Below, in pieces: positions 13,851 to 17,730 of a stretch of DNA of 17,730 nt. The notes below the pieces were generated by a model that was not told the origin of the DNA, did no database searches, and saw only the letters and a program-made list of their open reading frames with translations. This DNA comes from Clostridia bacterium (lineage in GTDB: Bacteria > Bacillota > Clostridia > Christensenellales > Aristaeellaceae). The DNA is taken from assembly GCA_017458865.1 (NCBI GenBank), contig JAFSZW010000222.1:1-17730 (forward strand). Reading direction: 5' to 3'. The position numbers and the translations under genes were made by a program. Each line of letters opens with the position of its first letter. Position 1 is the first letter of the stretch.

Positions 13851-16800
13851 TTATTTGTGGGCGGACTGCAGGAGGAGGGCCGTCCATTCGGTCTTGTTGT
13901 GGTCCGTCGTGATCTCAATCAGCTTTTTGACGTTTTGCCTGTGGATCAGTCCTGTTTTACACAGCCCGCGGAAAAGCTCGTAGTCATCTGCCTCGCAGAG
14001 CATCTCCACACAGCGCTTCATGGAGTGCTGGAGATAGCGGCGGAAATGGCCGGCATTCTTTTCATCAAGCAGATACGGGTTGATGAGGCGGAGCATTGCC
14101 ATATCGATCTTTGTATCGGCCTTCCTGATGGACTCAAAGGCTTCATCATGACGCCGAATGAGCCAGGGAAGATCAAGGGTAAACTTTCCATCAAGATAGT
14201 CAGACAGGCTTCGCCCGTCCAACAATCTTTCCGGATCAGCCTTGATATTTTCTGCATGCCTGAGGGCAGGTCCTGCAAGGCGGCAGATCTCCGGTGCGCC
14301 AGGTTCCGCTGAGGCGACAATGGAGATGAACCTGACACTGCCAAACAGGCATGCCTGATCTGCCATGGATTCCGGGATGACGACCGTATCAATGAGACCC
14401 GGGTCGAGGACGACCTTATTCACCGCAGCTCGAATGACCAGGCGGTCAAGATGGCCTTCTGTGAACAGATTGCCGAGGATCCTCAGCGGTTTGTCTATGA
14501 TGAGCTCATGACGGTTCTGTTTGCGGAAGGAATGATCACAGAGAATCGTAACACCGGGCAGGGCAGGCGTACCACAGCATTCCTCCGGGCAATAGAACAT
14601 CCGGTGGTTACTGTCGTACAGCTGGCCGCCTGCACTGACGAATTTTGGGTTGCCGGGAGCGACAATGACCTGCTTTTTTGCCAGCATGGTAAGTCTGTCA
14701 AGAATGTCGACAACCGTTTCAGGAATGTAGGTAGTGTCCGGGACATTGGATGCACACCATTGCACAATGGTGGTGACCGCCGTTGTGCCGATTTTCGACG
14801 GGATGTGTATTTCTTTGTCTGTCCCGGTATATCCATGAGTGGCATATCCATAAGTGGTGTACCCGCCGCCCTGGATTGAGTAACGGATTGGCAGCATTTT
14901 GAAGGTTATGGACAGTTGCTGTTCATCTACCGGGAGAGACAGGTCAACATAAACGCAGCGGATGTACTGGGCCAGTTTCAGGGCACCGGATTCAGGACGG
15001 CCGAAAATAATCAGCGGATCTTCCCACTTGCTTTTGAGTCCCAGATTTATCATGGAAACGTCCGGGAGTGAACTGGGAATGTGAAGCTCACGCAGCCGGG
15101 TACAGTTGACGAAAAGTAAAGGCGGGATATCCTTTGTCCCTTCCCGGATGGTGATGGATCTGGCATTGAAGGCAGAAGGCAGAATTTCGGTCAGTGTGTG
15201 TCCGGCTTTCGTGTACAGGAGGCCATCCTCAAGGATGATTGACTTGTTTTCCGGCGGGATGACGATCTCTGTTACATCTGAAAGCGAAACAAAAATATCC
15301 TTCAGATATCTGCCAATGACCACCTTTCGTCTGCCGGGTTTATTTTCGGAGTTCAGGCTGACTACCCGATGATTACCAATGGTATCTGGAATAATCAGGG
15401 GTTCCGGACTGTCCGGATGCTTTATATCGGTAATGCAGACAGTATTCCCTGTATATACCCAGGAAAAGATGTCTGTCAGTGCGGTTAGGGTTTCATCACT
15501 GTTATCGATAAAGATGTTCTTTGTAGCGGCAGCATAAAGCTCTGCTGCACTTCCCGGCTTGCCGAAAATCTGGAGATTAGGGTAACGGATGTGGGACCCA
15601 AACAGGGTATAATCAATGTTTGTCACTTGATCCGGGATGACAAGCGCTGTGATCGATTCGCAGCGACTAAAGGCGAATGCGCTAAGCGTTCTCATACTGG
15701 TCGGGAGATGGACGGAGGTCAGTCCGCTGCATCCTCTGAAGAAACCTTCCGGAAGGACGGCCATTCCCTCTGGCAGTACAACCTCACGCAGTTCATGGTG
15801 GCTCTCGAAAAGGAACGGAAGAAATGAAATGTCCGGCGTGTCTTTTACCAGGTCGTTCAGATCGAGCCTGGTCAGCGTGGTTCCCAGATAGCGTGTGACT
15901 TTGTTCTTCCTGATTACGAACAGATGCCGGATGTCATTCTCTGCAGCCGATGCCTGGCCCGCCGGTTGCTGTGTGCTTTGTTTGCGCAGAAAGCTGATGT
16001 CAATGGATGAGGAAAACGTGTCAATAAGCCAGGTGTGTGCGACACTGTTTTCAACGCAGGTAAAGCTGCCAGAAGGAGAGGGGAGGAACTTCAGGGAATC
16101 CCCGATATATTCGACTGAACCGGGAATGGTGCACGAAACGAGCGTCAACTTGTTTGCCCACCCATCATCAAGCCGTTTACAGCCATCTTCTATGGTTAGT
16201 GTGTTGATATTGGCGTTATAGAAGGCGTCTGCTTCGATCTCCCGGACAGAGGATGGCACGATAATGGACTTGCAAGAGAAGTTATTGAACGTCTTTGATC
16301 CTACACATGTAGTGCCGTCCGGAATAGAGATGCAGTCTTTTATTCTATTAAATTGCAGAAAGAAGATGGTTCTGAGACCGTTGTCGGTTTTCTCAAGGAT
16401 AAAGTAATCCCCTTTGGCACAGAACCGGGGATGATTTTCCGGAATGATCAGATTCGGGAAATATCGCCAGTAATTGTGATAGTCCGTGTAGAGCAGACCA
16501 GCAAAACCGGGACCGCATATCTCGACGAGCGAACAGGGGATGGACAGGTTTTGGATCCGGGTTTTTTCAAATACTGAGGTGTCAAGACGGGTAAATCCTT
16601 CCTCGAATGTCAGATTCCGGATGATCCTGCAGCTTGAAAAGGCATCCGGATGGATACTGGTGACAAAAGCGGGAATGGTCAGCTGCTTTGGATCAGTTTT
16701 TTTACACTTGGTCAGAACAGTACCATTCTCGGCATTCTGGTAAACGAAAAAGGTATCCTCCCAGATTCCCTTTGCTTTATCCTCGGCCTTTTTCTGCTTT

Positions 16801-17666
16801 GCAGCATCAATCAGGGCCTTATCTCTGTAAAGGATGATTTTCTGCAGCGATCTGCAGTTGATGAAGGGAGACGCTGGGTCGGCCAGCCATTTTTTCTTAA
16901 CCGAAACAACCGCTGTCGTGGCGGAAAGCTCCTCTTCTTTCATCAGTTTCAGATTGAAGAATGCCTCACGGGAGAGTGTGATCCGCAGAAGAGAAGGACA
17001 GTTAATAAAGGCAAGACGATGCACATCGGTCAGCAGCTCAGGCAGAACGATCTCCTGAAGGGCAGAACAATCTGCAAATGCATGTTCGCCAATATGCATG
17101 ACGGAATCCGGAATGGTCAGGCTGCGGAGAAGATGGCAGCCCTGAAAGGCAGTTTTGTACAGTCGCTTAACGCCGTTCGGGATGACGAAGGATTCAATAC
17201 CATCATAATAAGAGTACAGCGGATATAAAGTGGGGCGGCTGAGCAGGCTGGGATCAGCCTCAACATGACGCAGGGATGTACAGTCAAAAAGTGCATGCGT
17301 GCCGAGCTTTTTGAGAGACATGGGCCAGCGAATTTCTTCGAGTTGCTTGCATGATGCGAAAGCATACTCTCCGATTTCCTCAATGGAATCCGGAAGGCTG
17401 ATGCAGATAATTGTAGAGCCCTTAAACGCATTATTCCCAATTGATACCAGTTTATCCGGAAGAAAGATGTTTACTGCTTTAACATTTTCAAAGCATCCAT
17501 CCGGAATGGATACGATATTGGGGGACAGGCGGATAAATGGCACGGCAGGCAGATCATAAAACGCACGCGGGGACAGTGCGGTGATCGTATCAGGCAGGGT
17601 AATACCTTTGGACGTGTCTTCCACTGTAACGCCCAGCAGCATGGAATTCTGCGTATAAAACTTCAT
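13851..17666 (-). CDS. Large BspA-like leucine-rich-repeat protein
   Basis: A 1271-aa protein built mostly from BspA-type (LRR_5) repeats. Units follow the pattern 'L..I.IPDSV..IG..AF..C', clear in 'LRSLTIPDSVMHIGEHAFAD' and 'IICISLPDSIEEIGEYAFAS'. The repeats are interrupted by non-repeat stretches (for example around STQQPAGQASAAEND and the YTTYGYATHGYTG segment). The last roughly 140 residues are a helical domain (from about PWLIRRHDEAFESIRKADTK to the end). Many BspA proteins are surface adhesins, but this one has no signal peptide, membrane segment or sorting signal, so it should be cytoplasmic. The ATG follows GAGGA at about seven bases. Placed directly before the VWA and MoxR genes, it may be the recognition or adaptor subunit of that system; this role is inferred from context only. 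Confidence 0.85.
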   Translation of the reverse strand: MKFYTQNSMLLGVTVEDTSKGITLPDTITALSPRAFYDLPAVPFIRLSPNIVSIPDGCFENVKAVNIFLPDKLVSIGNNAFKGSTIICISLPDSIEEIGEYAFASCKQLEEIRWPMSLKKLGTHALFDCTSLRHVEADPSLLSRPTLYPLYSYYDGIESFVIPNGVKRLYKTAFQGCHLLRSLTIPDSVMHIGEHAFADCSALQEIVLPELLTDVHRLAFINCPSLLRITLSREAFFNLKLMKEEELSATTAVVSVKKKWLADPASPFINCRSLQKIILYRDKALIDAAKQKKAEDKAKGIWEDTFFVYQNAENGTVLTKCKKTDPKQLTIPAFVTSIHPDAFSSCRIIRNLTFEEGFTRLDTSVFEKTRIQNLSIPCSLVEICGPGFAGLLYTDYHNYWRYFPNLIIPENHPRFCAKGDYFILEKTDNGLRTIFFLQFNRIKDCISIPDGTTCVGSKTFNNFSCKSIIVPSSVREIEADAFYNANINTLTIEDGCKRLDDGWANKLTLVSCTIPGSVEYIGDSLKFLPSPSGSFTCVENSVAHTWLIDTFSSSIDISFLRKQSTQQPAGQASAAENDIRHLFVIRKNKVTRYLGTTLTRLDLNDLVKDTPDISFLPFLFESHHELREVVLPEGMAVLPEGFFRGCSGLTSVHLPTSMRTLSAFAFSRCESITALVIPDQVTNIDYTLFGSHIRYPNLQIFGKPGSAAELYAAATKNIFIDNSDETLTALTDIFSWVYTGNTVCITDIKHPDSPEPLIIPDTIGNHRVVSLNSENKPGRRKVVIGRYLKDIFVSLSDVTEIVIPPENKSIILEDGLLYTKAGHTLTEILPSAFNARSITIREGTKDIPPLLFVNCTRLRELHIPSSLPDVSMINLGLKSKWEDPLIIFGRPESGALKLAQYIRCVYVDLSLPVDEQQLSITFKMLPIRYSIQGGGYTTYGYATHGYTGTDKEIHIPSKIGTTAVTTIVQWCASNVPDTTYIPETVVDILDRLTMLAKKQVIVAPGNPKFVSAGGQLYDSNHRMFYCPEECCGTPALPGVTILCDHSFRKQNRHELIIDKPLRILGNLFTEGHLDRLVIRAAVNKVVLDPGLIDTVVIPESMADQACLFGSVRFISIVASAEPGAPEICRLAGPALRHAENIKADPERLLDGRSLSDYLDGKFTLDLPWLIRRHDEAFESIRKADTKIDMAMLRLINPYLLDEKNAGHFRRYLQHSMKRCVEMLCEADDYELFRGLCKTGLIHRQNVKKLIEITTDHNKTEWTALLLQSAHK
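14832..14861 (-). repeat. 15-bp tandem repeat inside the LRR gene
   Basis: Two adjacent 15-base units (14832-14846 and 14847-14861) differ at only three positions and encode YTTYG and YATHG, followed by a partial YTG. This is a recent-looking in-frame duplication in an inter-repeat loop. Confidence 0.5.
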
Positions 17667-17682
17667 GATATTTCCTCATTTA

Positions 17683-17704
17683 AATGAAATCCGAACGAAA
17701 TCCG
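17683..17704. repeat. Tandem 11-bp repeat upstream of the LRR gene
   Basis: AATGAAATCCG (17683-17693) is followed at once by AACGAAATCCG (17694-17704), ten of eleven bases identical, 17-38 bases before the start codon. It may be a regulator site or a leader element; no clear promoter hexamers are visible in the short sequence left to the window edge. Confidence 0.4.
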
Positions 17705-17730
17705 GGAAGACACTCTGAATTACATTGACG

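Overview
The window looks like chromosomal DNA from an anaerobic, moderately GC-rich Bacillota (Clostridia or Erysipelotrichia type). The pointers are strong AGGAGG-type ribosome sites, an Rpn-type PD-(D/E)XK transposase remnant, a two-gene SUF-like iron-sulfur system, a leucine-rich-repeat/VWA/MoxR gene set, and a paired heterodimeric ABC exporter. The genus cannot be fixed from the sequence alone.

Left edge, 1-1300: the start of an unidentified minus-strand gene (1-72) lies behind a terminator-like hairpin. Next come a truncated transposase (185-691) bracketed by an imperfect inverted repeat, and an AT-rich block (about 690-1290). That block carries a good promoter, an operator-like palindrome and a frame-broken small ORF. 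This part reads as mobile-element debris.

1289-6658: a GNAT acetyltransferase on the minus strand diverges from a plus-strand block. The block holds SufC (2194-2919), one SufB/D-type scaffold (2957-3883), a Crp/Fnr regulator (3943-4644), a malic enzyme (4748-5917), and a translationally coupled 33-aa/157-aa pair of unknown genes. The regulator has a complete FNR-like four-cysteine set and an FNR-type recognition helix (ETVSR). The suf promoter carries a perfect FNR-type box (TTGAT-N4-ATCAA) centred about 41 bp before the predicted transcription start. Together these suggest a local circuit in which an Fe-S-sensing regulator controls Fe-S cluster assembly.

6703-17730: all genes are on the minus strand, in transcription order: a 1271-aa BspA-like leucine-rich-repeat protein, a VWA-domain protein with a DUF2201-like N-terminus, a MoxR-family AAA ATPase, then two half-size ABC exporters that form a heterodimer with one degenerate ATP site, closed by a strong terminator. 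The LRR-VWA-MoxR set has no signal peptides or membrane segments and looks like a cytoplasmic ATPase/adaptor system, with the LRR protein as possible target-recognition subunit. The VWA start is unusual: the only good Shine-Dalgarno lies on the far side of a terminator-like hairpin that would bring it to about 9 nt from the ATG if folded.
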